Shown here: piece by piece, positions 29,700 to 37,906 of the stretch | Position numbering within the stretch: the stretch's first letter is position 1 | Layout: each line of letters begins with the position of its first letter | NCBI GenBank assembly: GCA_035946575.1 | Contig: DASYZG010000125.1 | Location: forward strand, 52,623-116,622 | Length of the DNA: 64,000 nt | Source: Gp13-AA77 sp035946575 | GTDB taxonomy: Bacteria; Acidobacteriota; Terriglobia; UBA7540 | Direction of reading: 5' to 3' | Notes under the pieces: generated by a model | Database searches by the model: none | Seen by the model: only the letters and a program-made list of their open reading frames with translations | Told to the model about the DNA's origin: nothing | Translations under genes and position numbers: made by a program

Positions 29700-30072
29700 A
29701 ACCCGTTCCCGCCGACGGGCAGGCGTGGCTTCCCAAGCCAGCAATTTGGTCGGACCATGCTTTTGCCAAGAACAGTCCGTCTCCTGTGCGTGGGGCATGG
29801 CAGATATCCGAGTTGGCGGTCGAGGGTTCAAAATCAGACGCCTTCGAAAACGCGGTTTCGAGCTTGCGCACAAAGGCTCAAAGCAGCGATTCTTCGTCCG
29901 AAACTGGGCGGAGAAGCGACACTTGGGTTGCTTTCGCCGTGCCAGGGGGCCAAAATCTGGGCGAAATTGGGTTCGTTTTGGGTTCGTTTTCGGCCACTTT
30001 TTGAAGTGATTCATTGATGCCATTGGACTTATTGGCTTCGCCTCCCGATTTTTTGGGGGTGGCCTCTTTCAC
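29700..30072 (-). pseudogene. Remnant of an acidobacterial repeat-tail protein
   Basis: On the minus strand two overlapping frames show NESLQKVAENEPKTNPIS and KKWPKTNPKRTQFRPDFG, i.e. low-complexity basic tails with N-E-P-K-T-N-P. Similar tails (KNEPNL / KERTQSRKPKTGEE) end the orphan gene at 2807-3523. No start, domain or consistent frame remains, so this is read as decayed sequence of the same kind. Confidence 0.35.
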
Positions 30073-30216
30073 CGCTCCTTGACCCCAGAACTCCTTTCGG
30101 CAGGCTGCATCGCGGCCCGACTGGACGATTGGATCCCTGACGCTGTAACCTGCCCGACCACATGAAAACCCCTTGGCAGAGCAACCGCTTCCGTATTCAT
30201 TGTGAACGATAGAAAT

Positions 30217-30259
30217 GGGACAATGGAGAAAAGTGAGAAAAGTGAGAAAATTGAGAAAC
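30217..30259 (+). repeat. 9-bp tandem repeat with GGGACAATGG lead, copy 1
   Basis: After GGGACAATG come units of the form GAGAAAAGT / GAGAAAATT repeated about four times. The same lead and units occur inverted at 43845-43886. Confidence 0.7.
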
Positions 30260-30472
30260 TTTTTTTAACCTTTGTTTTCTGATGCTTGCGGCAATTTGGG
30301 CAACATGGGGCCTCAGCGGGCTCCGGCCGCGGCGCCCGGTCGCAAGCTCCTGCAATAGAGCGCCGCACCCCGGGTGGCACGGAATTCAACAGGCAGAGGT
30401 ACGCTCGTCCGGCCGCACGCCGGGGGTCGCGTGGATCGCGGGGAGACGATAGCGGTGCGGCTTTGAGGCCGA

Positions 30473-30494
30473 GGGCAGGCACCAGGACCTGCCC
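30473..30494. repeat. Hairpin GGGCAGG-n8-CCTGCCC
   Basis: Perfect 7-bp stem touching the stop codon of the esterase gene. Same stem as at 3755-3776 and 37841-37861. Confidence 0.5.
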
Positions 30495-31688
30495 CTACTG
30501 TGCCGACTTCTGGAACAGCAGCGGCGCGAACGCGATGAGATTGCGCCGCCAGACCATCCAGGTGTGCATGCCCGGGGTTTCGATATCCGTGTGATGGACG
30601 CCTTTTGACGTCAGCCAGTCGCGGAACTTGCGATTCGGTCCGATCAGATGATCCTCGGTGCCACAGGCGATCCAGAGCAGGTGCAATTGCGCATTGACAC
30701 TTGAGTTGAGATTGGGAAATTCCGCGTCGTAATTGTCGCCGAGGCCGCCGGCGCTGAAGGATCCGATCCAGGCGAACTCGTCCAGATGATTGAGCCCGAC
30801 GTAGAGCGACTCCGCGCCGCCCATGGAGAGTCCGGCCAAAGCGCGATGCTCGCGATCGGCTTTCACGCGATAGGTTTTCTCGACCTGCGGAATCACTTCG
30901 GTGATCAGCGCTTCGCCGAATTTGTCCATGTTGCGCTGGATCAGGCCGGTGTCGCGGAAGGCCCCCGGGCCGCGATGCAGGACCTCGGGCGCGCCGTAGC
31001 CGAGGCTCATGACGATCAGCATCGGCTTGACCTTGCCCTCAGCGATGAGGTTATCGAGGATGAAGTTGGCGCGGCCCACCTGCGTCCACCCGTCGGCGCC
31101 GTCGCTGTAGCCGTGCTGGAGATAGAGGACGGGATAGTTCGCCTTTGAGTGTGGATCGTAGCCTGGCGGTGTGTAGACGAAGTAGTCGCGATCGTCGCCC
31201 ACCACGGCTGAGTGATAGAAGTGGTGATGGACCACGCCGTGCGGCACGTCGGTGGTCTCCCAGTCGGGCGGCGGCGAGCCCGGCACGTGCACCATGTTTT
31301 CGAGGAACAGCAGATTGGTCTTCATCAGCGTGTTGGAGGGGTCGACCAGGCTCACGCCGTCCGCGATAAATGAATAACCGTAGTCGTCGGGCGCGAGCGG
31401 CTGGGTGGTGATGCTCCAGACGCCCTGATCGTCCTTCTCCATGGGCTGCGGCTTACCGGTGCCCTCGAGATTCAGGCCGACCTCCTTCGCGTTCGGATCG
31501 CGGAAACGGAAGGTCACGGTGTGGTCAGAATGGACTTCCGGCGAGACGATCCGTGGCGGCGGTTGCGGCTGCTGGACCTGGGCCGCCGGCCTCGTGGCGG
31601 CGGGCGTTTGCGCCGGGGCTGATTGCGCCCGGCACGGCGAGAGCGCCACGACGAGGGAAATCAGGCCCAGGAATGATCTGCGCTTCAT
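30495..31688 (-). CDS. Exported CE1/esterase-D-like alpha/beta hydrolase with N-terminal E-set domain
   Basis: 397 residues with a signal peptide (to about residue 22, ...SPCRAQS). After a Pro/Gln-rich linker, residues 45-135 form an immunoglobulin-like E-set/CBM48-type domain (TVTFRFRDPNAKEVGLNLEG, GVWSITT..APDDYGYSFIADG). Residues 150-397 are an alpha/beta hydrolase of the feruloyl esterase / 'enterochelin esterase-like' type: YFVYTPPGYD, YPVLYLQHGYSDGADGW and the nucleophile S288 in ALAGLSMGGAESL. The acid is probably near WIACGTEDHLI, and the catalytic histidine lies in ETPGMHTWMVWRRNL (ETPGMH). It probably removes acyl groups from polysaccharides in the periplasm or outside. Confidence 0.88.
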   Translation of the reverse strand: MKRRSFLGLISLVVALSPCRAQSAPAQTPAATRPAAQVQQPQPPPRIVSPEVHSDHTVTFRFRDPNAKEVGLNLEGTGKPQPMEKDDQGVWSITTQPLAPDDYGYSFIADGVSLVDPSNTLMKTNLLFLENMVHVPGSPPPDWETTDVPHGVVHHHFYHSAVVGDDRDYFVYTPPGYDPHSKANYPVLYLQHGYSDGADGWTQVGRANFILDNLIAEGKVKPMLIVMSLGYGAPEVLHRGPGAFRDTGLIQRNMDKFGEALITEVIPQVEKTYRVKADREHRALAGLSMGGAESLYVGLNHLDEFAWIGSFSAGGLGDNYDAEFPNLNSSVNAQLHLLWIACGTEDHLIGPNRKFRDWLTSKGVHHTDIETPGMHTWMVWRRNLIAFAPLLFQKSAQ

Positions 31689-31767
31689 AGTCTACTCCTC
31701 CAGCGGTGGATTCCCCCTTGCGCGGCAATGACGGCGATCGACCGGCGATTGACCATCGGTGCGGTGG

Positions 31768-31787
31768 ATTCCCGCTTTCGCGGGAAT
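31768..31787. repeat. ATTCCC-n8-GGGAAT hairpin, copy 1 (dRS3-like)
   Basis: ATTCCCGC-TTTC-GCGGGAAT followed by GACGGCGATCG. A degenerate neighbour (GGATTCCCCCTTGCGCGGCAATGACGG) is at about 31708-31733. Two more exact ATTCCC-n8-GGGAAT copies are at 43333 and 43675. Confidence 0.65.
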
Positions 31788-31824
31788 GACGGCGATCGAA
31801 GGCCGATAGAATGCTCGAACCGGT

Positions 31825-32814
31825 TCAGGGTGTGATCATCGGCGAGCAGCACGGCTTTTGGACCGGCTTGAATTCCATCAGCTCGGCGCGCGTAAGGTCG
31901 GGATCATAGAGATTGAGCTGCCATTTGCCGTCGCGCCCGATCTGTGGTTTTTCAGCCTTGTAGCCGCGCGCCAGAACCGTCTGATAGGCCGGCTGGATGC
32001 CCGCCACGCCCAGCGCGAAGTGATGCATCACGCCCAGAGTGCGCGGCGACGGATTGTGGACGCCGAGCATGTACTCCAGCCAGTCAGTACCCTCGGGCAC
32101 GCGCATATCCGCCCAGTCGACGCGGTTGTCTTTCATGCCGCCGTACCACATCAGTTTGAATCCGAGAATGTCGCCATAGAACCTGTCGGCCGCGGCGCGA
32201 TCGGCGACCGTGACGCCCACGTGGATCATGTGATCGGAGACGCGCGTGGCGGGCAGGAATTTCCCAAAGTTGCGGCTGTGGAGCGACCCCGGCATGTACT
32301 GGACGAATTCCACGTTGTGCCCGTCGGGGTCTTTCACCATGAAGCTCAGGTTGCCGTCGCGACCGGGCTTGAGCAACGCCGGCACCTCCACGCCGCGGCT
32401 CGCCAGGTAGTCGCGCAGCCGGTTGGCGTCCGTGGTCTCAAAGGCGATGTGAGAGAGCCGGTCTTCGGTGGGGCTCTTCAGCTCGGGGAATATTTCGACG
32501 TATTGATGATCGTTCACCTTGAAGCAGGTGAGCATCAGACCGCCGCCGGGGTTGTCGAGGCTGAACGCTTCCGCGAAGCCGAGGACATGACCGTAGAACT
32601 CGCGTGCGGCGGCGAGATTGTCCGTCCTGAGACCGATGTGGGCGACGCCGACGATGGGCGGGCGTTCAACAGCGGGTTTGGCTGCAGGAAGGTATGCGGC
32701 TGACGCGGTCGCGGAACGCGGAACCCGCAGACCCGCCAGAACCGCGACCGCTATTGCGAGGCTCGCGACTCCGATAGAGCGTGAGCGGAAGAATCCAGAG
32801 CGCGGTTTATGCAT
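31825..32814 (-). CDS. Exported two-domain VOC (glyoxalase/dioxygenase-fold) protein
   Basis: 329 residues from ATG 32814 (an open frame continues to 32901 but lacks features). An N-terminal membrane/signal segment (about residues 10-35: RSIGVASLAIAVAVLAGLRV) precedes two vicinal-oxygen-chelate modules. Module 1 has VGVAHIGLRTDNLAAAREFYGHVLGFAEAF and YVEIFPELKSPTEDRLSHIAFETTD (key HIG..., H.A.). Module 2 has HVGVTVADRAAADRFYGDILGFKLMW and a late histidine in GVMHHFALGV plus E in TRAELMEFK. Such pairs bind a divalent metal and act as dioxygenases, glyoxalases or resistance proteins. Substrate unknown; export is unusual for the fold. The C-terminus ends near a CC pair. Confidence 0.8.
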   Translation of the reverse strand: MHKPRSGFFRSRSIGVASLAIAVAVLAGLRVPRSATASAAYLPAAKPAVERPPIVGVAHIGLRTDNLAAAREFYGHVLGFAEAFSLDNPGGGLMLTCFKVNDHQYVEIFPELKSPTEDRLSHIAFETTDANRLRDYLASRGVEVPALLKPGRDGNLSFMVKDPDGHNVEFVQYMPGSLHSRNFGKFLPATRVSDHMIHVGVTVADRAAADRFYGDILGFKLMWYGGMKDNRVDWADMRVPEGTDWLEYMLGVHNPSPRTLGVMHHFALGVAGIQPAYQTVLARGYKAEKPQIGRDGKWQLNLYDPDLTRAELMEFKPVQKPCCSPMITP

Positions 32815-32875
32815 GCCCTGAATTCTCCCGCCCGGCCCGCGCGCTGTCAAGAAAGAGCTGGCCCTGGCCCCGGCT

Positions 32876-33715
32876 TCACGCGCCCCTGACGATCGGCGCA
32901 TCCACCAGGTTGCCCCACTCCGTCCAGCTTCCGTCGTAGTTGCGGACGTTATCGAGGCCGAGGAGATACTTCAGCACGAACCAGGTATGGGAGCTGCGCT
33001 CGCCAATGCGGCAATAGGCGATGGTGTCCTGGCCGGAATTGACGCCGGCATAAAGCTGCTTGAGATCGTCGTAGGACTTGAAAGTGCCGTCCTCATTGGC
33101 GGCCTTGGACCAGGGGACGTTCAGGGCACCGGGGATGTGTCCGCCGCGCTGCGCGGTCTCCGTCATGCCGGGAGGCGCAATGACCTTGCCCGTGAACTCG
33201 TCGACCGAGCGCACGTCCACCAGGTTAGCATTCTTGCGATCGATGGCGGTGAACACGTGGTCGCGGCGCGCGCGCACGGAGGAGTCCGGGGCTTTGGCGA
33301 CGTAGTTCGCCCGCGCGAACTGGGGCACGTCAACGGTCATGGGGCGGCTTTCCAACTCCCACTTCTTGCGGCCGCCGTTCATCAGGCGCGCGTCTTGATG
33401 CCCGTAGTACTTGAGCTGCCAGAGTGCGTAGGCGGCGAACCAATTGTTGTTGTCCCCATACAGCACCACGATGCTCTCCGGCGAGACGCCCGACTGGCTC
33501 AGCAGCTCTTCGATCTGCTTCTTGCCGAGCAGGTCGCGCCGGACGTTGTCCTGTAGCTGCGAGGTCCAGTTCCAGGCGATGGCGTTCTGGATGTGGCCCT
33601 TCTCGTAGGCGCTGGTATCCACGTCCACCTCCACCAGCCGAACCTTGGGGTCATTGATGTGTGCTGCCACCCAATCCGTGCTGACCAAAACTTCGGGATG
33701 TTTGTAGTCGCCCAT
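32876..33715 (-). CDS. Sulfurtransferase with tandem rhodanese domains
   Basis: 279 residues from ATG 33715, which is preceded by AGGAGAGGCTT; the open frame extends upstream without a better start. Two rhodanese domains: an inactive N-terminal one (VSTDWVAAHINDPKVRLVEVD...YEKGHIQNAIAWNW) and an active C-terminal one with LVDVRSVDEFTGK, RGGHIPGALNVPWSKA and the catalytic loop with C235 in AYCRIGERSSHTWF. The CRxGxR[ST] loop is that of thiosulfate sulfurtransferases (rhodanese) rather than the CG.G(V/T) loop of 3-mercaptopyruvate enzymes. Cytoplasmic; transfers sulfane sulfur to thiophilic acceptors. It lies 62 bp upstream (in transcription order) of the VOC gene and may share its transcript. 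Confidence 0.9.
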   Translation of the reverse strand: MGDYKHPEVLVSTDWVAAHINDPKVRLVEVDVDTSAYEKGHIQNAIAWNWTSQLQDNVRRDLLGKKQIEELLSQSGVSPESIVVLYGDNNNWFAAYALWQLKYYGHQDARLMNGGRKKWELESRPMTVDVPQFARANYVAKAPDSSVRARRDHVFTAIDRKNANLVDVRSVDEFTGKVIAPPGMTETAQRGGHIPGALNVPWSKAANEDGTFKSYDDLKQLYAGVNSGQDTIAYCRIGERSSHTWFVLKYLLGLDNVRNYDGSWTEWGNLVDAPIVRGA

Positions 33716-34058
33716 AAGCCTCTCCTTTTCTGGATCTGAACCCGCAGAGCGTTGTTGGAAGGCAGTCGAGCTTAGCAGCAACAACAGAATGCGGCGCCCA
33801 AGACAGCTTGCCTTGTGGCCGTACCGGGGTTGATCACTGTAGCGTGCTTCATCCTTATTCGTATATCACGCCGGAGGCGCCTGCGGCAACCGACGATCTG
33901 TATATTCTGAGTGTTTGAATATTCCTCAGGTGAGCGTCGCGCCCGCTTTGCGGTGCTATACTTTCTGAACGGGCCGGCCAGATTCGTCTACCGCGGCGGC
34001 GCCGCAAATCGGCCCTCAGTACGCCTTACGGCCGGTATGCCTTACGGACTGATCCCTC
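33716..34058. other. Divergent promoter region between sulfurtransferase and rhamnose genes
   Basis: 343 bp without a gene. A TATACT box at about 33956 lies 100 bp before the rhaEW-type start codon but has no clear -35. CTTACGGCCGGTATGC and CTTACGGACTG form a partial direct repeat at about 34024-34050. No regulator gene is adjacent, and no recognisable operator was found. Confidence 0.4.
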
Positions 34059-36269
34059 ATGAGCGCCTCCCAGTCACTCCGCTACCTTGAAGATCGCTGG
34101 GACAACTCGGCGGCTGGCGCGCTGGACGAACCCGGGCTGCTCCGCTATCGCTCCAACCTGCTCGGCTCCGATCTGAGGATCACGAATTTCGGCGGCGGCA
34201 ACACCAGCGGTAAGATCACCCAGGATGATCCGCTCGACGGCGCCCCGCGCCAGGTCCTGTGGGTGAAGGGCAGTGGGGGCGATCTCGGCAGCATTAAGAT
34301 CGCCGGCTTTGCCACGCTCTATCTCGACAAGCTGCACTCTCTCAAGTCGCGCTATCGTGGCGTCGCTTACGAGGACGAAATGGCCGAGATGTACCCGCTA
34401 TGCACCTTCGGCCCCAACCCGGTGGCGGCTTCGATCGATACGGCTTTGCACGCTTTTCTCCCTTTCGCGCACGTGGATCATCTTCATCCCGACTGGGGCA
34501 TCGCGCTTGCGGCAGCGGGCAACGGCCGCGCCAAGATGGAAGAGTTCAACCGGACCTTCGGCCATCGCCTGGTGTGGCTGCCCTGGCAGCGGCCCGGATT
34601 CGAGCTGGCTCTGATGCTCGAGCGCGCGGTTAAGGAGAATCCCGGCTGCGACGGCGTGGTGCTCGGCGGGCACGGCTTGTTCACGTGGGGTGAGACGTCG
34701 CGCCAGTGCTACCTGAACACGCTGGCCATCATCGATCAACTGGGACAATTCGTTCTCGATCACATCGAGCGGCGGACGCTCTTCGGAGGCGAGCGCTACG
34801 CCGCCCGCGACGACGGCGGCGAGATCGCTCTCGATCTCCTGCCGTTCATCCGCGGACGCGTCTCCGCGCGCGAGCGCCGCATCGCCAGCTACAGCGCCGC
34901 GCCCGAGGTCATGCGCTTCGTCAATTCCCACGAGGCCGCGCCGCTGGCGCATCTCGGCACGAGCTGTCCGGACCACTTTATCCGCACGAAGATTCGGCCG
35001 CTCTTCGTGGACTGGAATCCCGAGGCGGAGGACCTGGCCGGGCTGCGCGCCCACATCGACGAGGCGCTCGAGACCTACCGCGCGGAGTACGCCCGCTATT
35101 ACCAGTCGTTCGCGCAGCCGGATTCGCCGGCCATGCGCGACCACAATCCCACCGTCGTGCTCGTCCCCGGCGTCGGCCTGTTCAGCTTCGGCAAGAGCAA
35201 GACGGAGTCGCGCATCACGGGCGAGTTTTACATCAATGCGATACACGTGATGGAGGGAGCTTCAGCGCTCGGCGCCGGCGAATCGGCCGCCCGGGACGAT
35301 CTGCCGCAGGCGGGCGCGGCGGCGCCGGCGTCCGCGTTTCACGTGTACTCCAATTACGTGGCGCTGCCGGAGTCCGAGGCCTTTCGGATCGAGTATTGGC
35401 GCCTGGAAGAGGCCAAGATCCGGCGGCAGCCCGCGGAGAAGGAATTCAGCCGGCGCGTGGTGCTGGTCGTCGGCGGCGCCAGCGGCATCGGACGCGAGAC
35501 GGCGCTGCTTGCGGCCCGGCGTGGCGCGCACGTCGTGATCGCCGATCGCAATCTCGCGGACGCGGCCAAAGTGGCGGCCGAGGCCCAGGGCTTCGCCGGA
35601 ACGGAAGGTGCGGCGGCGATCGGTATTGACATCCGGCGGCGCGACTCCATCCGCCAGGCGTTGAACGACGCGGTGGCACGCTACGGCGGGCTCGATGTGC
35701 TGGTGAACACCGTGGCGCTCTTTCCGACCCCGCTCGATGGCCGGGTCACGGATGCTCAATGGTCGCTGACCCTCGAACTGAACATCACCAGCAACTATCT
35801 GCTCGTTGATGAAGCCAGCCGGATCCTCGAAGTGCAGAATCTGGAGGCGGCCGTGGTGCTGACGAGTTCCGCCAACGCCGTGGTGCCCAAGCGCGGCAGC
35901 GAAGCCTACGACGTGAGCAAGGCCGCGCTCAGCCACCTGGTGCGCGAGATGGCGGTGCGCCTCGCGCCGCGCGTGCGGGTGAACGGCATCAGTCCGGCGA
36001 CGGTGATCAAGGGCTCCACCATGTTTCCACGCGACCGCGTGATCGCCTCGCTCGAAAAGTACGGCGTCACCTTCGATCGCATGGCGGGCGACGACGAATT
36101 GCGCGCGCGGCTCGCCGGGTTCTACGCCCAGCGCACCCTGACGCGGCAGCCCATTGATCCCGGCGATTGCGCGCAGGCCATACTCTTTCTGGCCGGCGAC
36201 CAGGCGCGGCGCACCACCGGGCATCTGATTCCGATTGACGGCGGCCTCACCGAGGCCTTCCTGCGATGA
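34059..36269 (+). CDS. Bifunctional rhamnulose-1-phosphate aldolase / short-chain dehydrogenase (RhaEW type)
   Basis: 736 residues. The N-terminal class II aldolase/adducin domain (about 1-400) shows LRITNFGGGNTSGK, VLWVKGSGGDLG, the zinc histidines in HVDHLHPD, and VVLGGHGLFTWG. The C-terminal part (about 465-736) is an SDR dehydrogenase with GGASGIGRE (nucleotide loop), LVNTVALFPTP, VLTSSANAVVPKRGSEAYDVSKAAL (S, Y and K of the catalytic site) and a final GHLIPIDGGLTEAFLR. In B. subtilis such a fusion splits L-rhamnulose-1-P into DHAP and L-lactaldehyde and then handles the lactaldehyde. The stop codon overlaps the rhamnulokinase start by ATGA, consistent with an L-rhamnose operon, although no isomerase is seen in the window. 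Confidence 0.9.
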   Translation: MSASQSLRYLEDRWDNSAAGALDEPGLLRYRSNLLGSDLRITNFGGGNTSGKITQDDPLDGAPRQVLWVKGSGGDLGSIKIAGFATLYLDKLHSLKSRYRGVAYEDEMAEMYPLCTFGPNPVAASIDTALHAFLPFAHVDHLHPDWGIALAAAGNGRAKMEEFNRTFGHRLVWLPWQRPGFELALMLERAVKENPGCDGVVLGGHGLFTWGETSRQCYLNTLAIIDQLGQFVLDHIERRTLFGGERYAARDDGGEIALDLLPFIRGRVSARERRIASYSAAPEVMRFVNSHEAAPLAHLGTSCPDHFIRTKIRPLFVDWNPEAEDLAGLRAHIDEALETYRAEYARYYQSFAQPDSPAMRDHNPTVVLVPGVGLFSFGKSKTESRITGEFYINAIHVMEGASALGAGESAARDDLPQAGAAAPASAFHVYSNYVALPESEAFRIEYWRLEEAKIRRQPAEKEFSRRVVLVVGGASGIGRETALLAARRGAHVVIADRNLADAAKVAAEAQGFAGTEGAAAIGIDIRRRDSIRQALNDAVARYGGLDVLVNTVALFPTPLDGRVTDAQWSLTLELNITSNYLLVDEASRILEVQNLEAAVVLTSSANAVVPKRGSEAYDVSKAALSHLVREMAVRLAPRVRVNGISPATVIKGSTMFPRDRVIASLEKYGVTFDRMAGDDELRARLAGFYAQRTLTRQPIDPGDCAQAILFLAGDQARRTTGHLIPIDGGLTEAFLR

Positions 36270-37840
36270 AGATCAAGACGGAGCCGGCCGAGCCTCTTGC
36301 CGATGCCGCGGACCGCCTGCGCGAGCTGACGGAAGAGCTCGAGACCGGGCTTAAGCCCCGCACGAAGGTCCAGGCGCTGAAATCATCAGAGAAAGGGAAG
36401 CCTACGCTGGTGGCCATTGACCTCGGCGCGGAGAGCTGTCGCGTCTCGCTTCTGCGTTGGACCGGCGGCCGGCCTGTGATCGAGCTCGTGCATCGATTCC
36501 CCAACGGTCCGCTCGAACTCGGCGGGCGATTGCGCTGGGACCTCGAGGGCATCATCCAGGGCGTCAAAGATGGGCTCCTTGCCTGCGCCCGAAGGTCAGC
36601 GCGGTCCTCGCAAGGGATCGCCGCAATCGGGGTGGACGGTTGGGCGGTGGACTACGTCCGGCTGGATCCCGACGGCAAGCCGCTTGGCGATCCTTACTGC
36701 TATCGCGACGAGCGCACGGTCGCCGCCGAGCGCGAGGTGCTGGCGCGCATTCCGCCGGGCCGTCTTTACGAGTTGACGGGCATCCAGCAGCTCCGCCTCA
36801 ACACTCTGCACCAGCTTTATGCTGATTCGGCGGAAGGTATACCGGCGTCGGCTCCTTGGGTCAACCTCCCGGAATACGTCCTGCACACCCTGGGGGCGCG
36901 CCGCGTCGCGGAATACACGAATGCTACCCACACCCAACTTGTCGATCTCAAGCGACGCAACTGGAGTGAAGAGATCTTCGCGGCGGCCGGACTCGAGATG
37001 GCAGCCGCGCCGGGAGTCGTGCCGTGCGGCACGGAGCTGGGGTACATCAGCGATGCCGCGAAGCAGTTGGGCCTGGACGGCGCCCTCTTGATCGCGCCCG
37101 CCTGCCACGACACCGCCTCCGCCATCGCCGGCATTCCGGCCCAGGGCGACGACTGGGCTTTCATCAGCTCCGGGACGTGGTCGCTGGTGGGGACGGTCCT
37201 CGAGCAAGCCTGCACCTCGGCGGACGCCGAACGTCTGAACTTCACTAACGAAGGCGGCGCCGGCGGCAAGATCTGCTTCCTGAAGAACGTCAATGGCATG
37301 TGGCTGCTGCGGCAGTGCCTGGACGCATGGCAGGCGGCGGGGGGCGCATTTACCACGCCGGAGCTGATCGAGGCGGCAGAGAAACTGCCCGCGCCCGAAG
37401 CGCTCCTCAATGTGGACGAACCCGACTTGCTGTTGCCCGGAAACATGCCGCAGCGCATCAACGCACAGCGCCGGCAGGCCCGACTCGCGCCGCTCGACGA
37501 GTCGCCGGCCGCGGCGCCCGCCATGGCGAATCTGATCTTTCACAGCCTGGCGGCGCGCTATGCCGAGGTGCTGGCAAGCGTGAAGCGGATCAGCGGCAAG
37601 AATCTGAAGCGCCTTTACATTGCCGGCGGCGGCTCGCGTAACGCCTACCTGAACCGGCTCACCGCCGAGAAGGCCGGGCTCGAGGTGAGTTGCGCCGCCG
37701 TGGAAAGCTCGACGGTGGGCAATTTCGCCATCCAGCTTGCCAGTCTTGAAGGAGCTTATGATCCGGAGATCGGCGTGAAGGCGGACGCGGTGGCGCGCTG
37801 GGCGGGAATGCTGGCGGAGGCCGAAGTCACGAACGCGTAG
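36266..37840 (+). CDS. rhaB: Rhamnulokinase with N-terminal extension
   Basis: 524 residues, FGGY carbohydrate kinase. The kinase proper begins at about residue 48 with TLVAIDLGAESCRVSLLRW and continues with IAAIGVDGWAVDYVRLD, CYRDERT, GIQQLRLNTLHQLYA (the IQ...NT.HQL typical of rhamnulokinases), ACHDTASAIAGIP, FISSGTWSLVG, and YIAGGGSRNAYLNRLTAE. It phosphorylates L-rhamnulose to rhamnulose-1-phosphate, substrate of the upstream enzyme. The first 47 residues (ADAADRLRELTEELETGL, then a basic KPRTKVQALKSSEKGK linker) form an acidic helix absent from standard RhaB proteins. The ATG overlaps the preceding stop and no later Met precedes the kinase core, so the extension seems real. Confidence 0.92.
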   Translation: MKIKTEPAEPLADAADRLRELTEELETGLKPRTKVQALKSSEKGKPTLVAIDLGAESCRVSLLRWTGGRPVIELVHRFPNGPLELGGRLRWDLEGIIQGVKDGLLACARRSARSSQGIAAIGVDGWAVDYVRLDPDGKPLGDPYCYRDERTVAAEREVLARIPPGRLYELTGIQQLRLNTLHQLYADSAEGIPASAPWVNLPEYVLHTLGARRVAEYTNATHTQLVDLKRRNWSEEIFAAAGLEMAAAPGVVPCGTELGYISDAAKQLGLDGALLIAPACHDTASAIAGIPAQGDDWAFISSGTWSLVGTVLEQACTSADAERLNFTNEGGAGGKICFLKNVNGMWLLRQCLDAWQAAGGAFTTPELIEAAEKLPAPEALLNVDEPDLLLPGNMPQRINAQRRQARLAPLDESPAAAPAMANLIFHSLAARYAEVLASVKRISGKNLKRLYIAGGGSRNAYLNRLTAEKAGLEVSCAAVESSTVGNFAIQLASLEGAYDPEIGVKADAVARWAGMLAEAEVTNA

Positions 37841-37861
37841 GGGCAGGCCTCGTGCCTGCCC
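37841..37861. repeat. Hairpin GGGCAGGC-n5-GCCTGCCC
   Basis: Perfect 8-bp stem immediately after the rhaB stop codon; related to the hairpins at 3755 and 30473. May attenuate transcription into the next gene. Confidence 0.5.
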
Positions 37862-37906
37862 GCCGGCGGCCGCAAGGGTCGTTCTTACCGGCACCTGAAG
37901 GCGCAA

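Larger units (their letters stand above)
29559..30494. other. 936-bp gene-free spacer with repeats and remnants
   Basis: Holds a hairpin at 29573-29594, a decayed coding remnant (about 29700-30072), a 9-bp tandem repeat with the GGGACAATGG motif (30217-30259), and the GGGCAGG hairpin at 30473-30494. A 137-codon open frame on the minus strand (30069-30482) is composed largely of these repeats and is not credible as a gene. Confidence 0.6.

Noticed and set aside
27987..30023. Upstream extension of the DUF882 frame to a total of 881 codons
   Set aside because: The extension runs antisense to the amidohydrolase gene and through repeat remnants; only the last ~200 codons have a signal peptide and a domain.
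30069..30482. 137-codon minus-strand frame with FSIFSLFSLFSIV stretch
   Set aside because: The hydrophobic stretch is simply the 9-bp tandem repeat read in frame; the remainder is hairpin sequence.
33785..34058. Riboswitch or RhaR-type operator upstream of the rhamnose genes
   Set aside because: No conserved riboswitch core or clear inverted repeat long enough for an AraC- or DeoR-type site was found.
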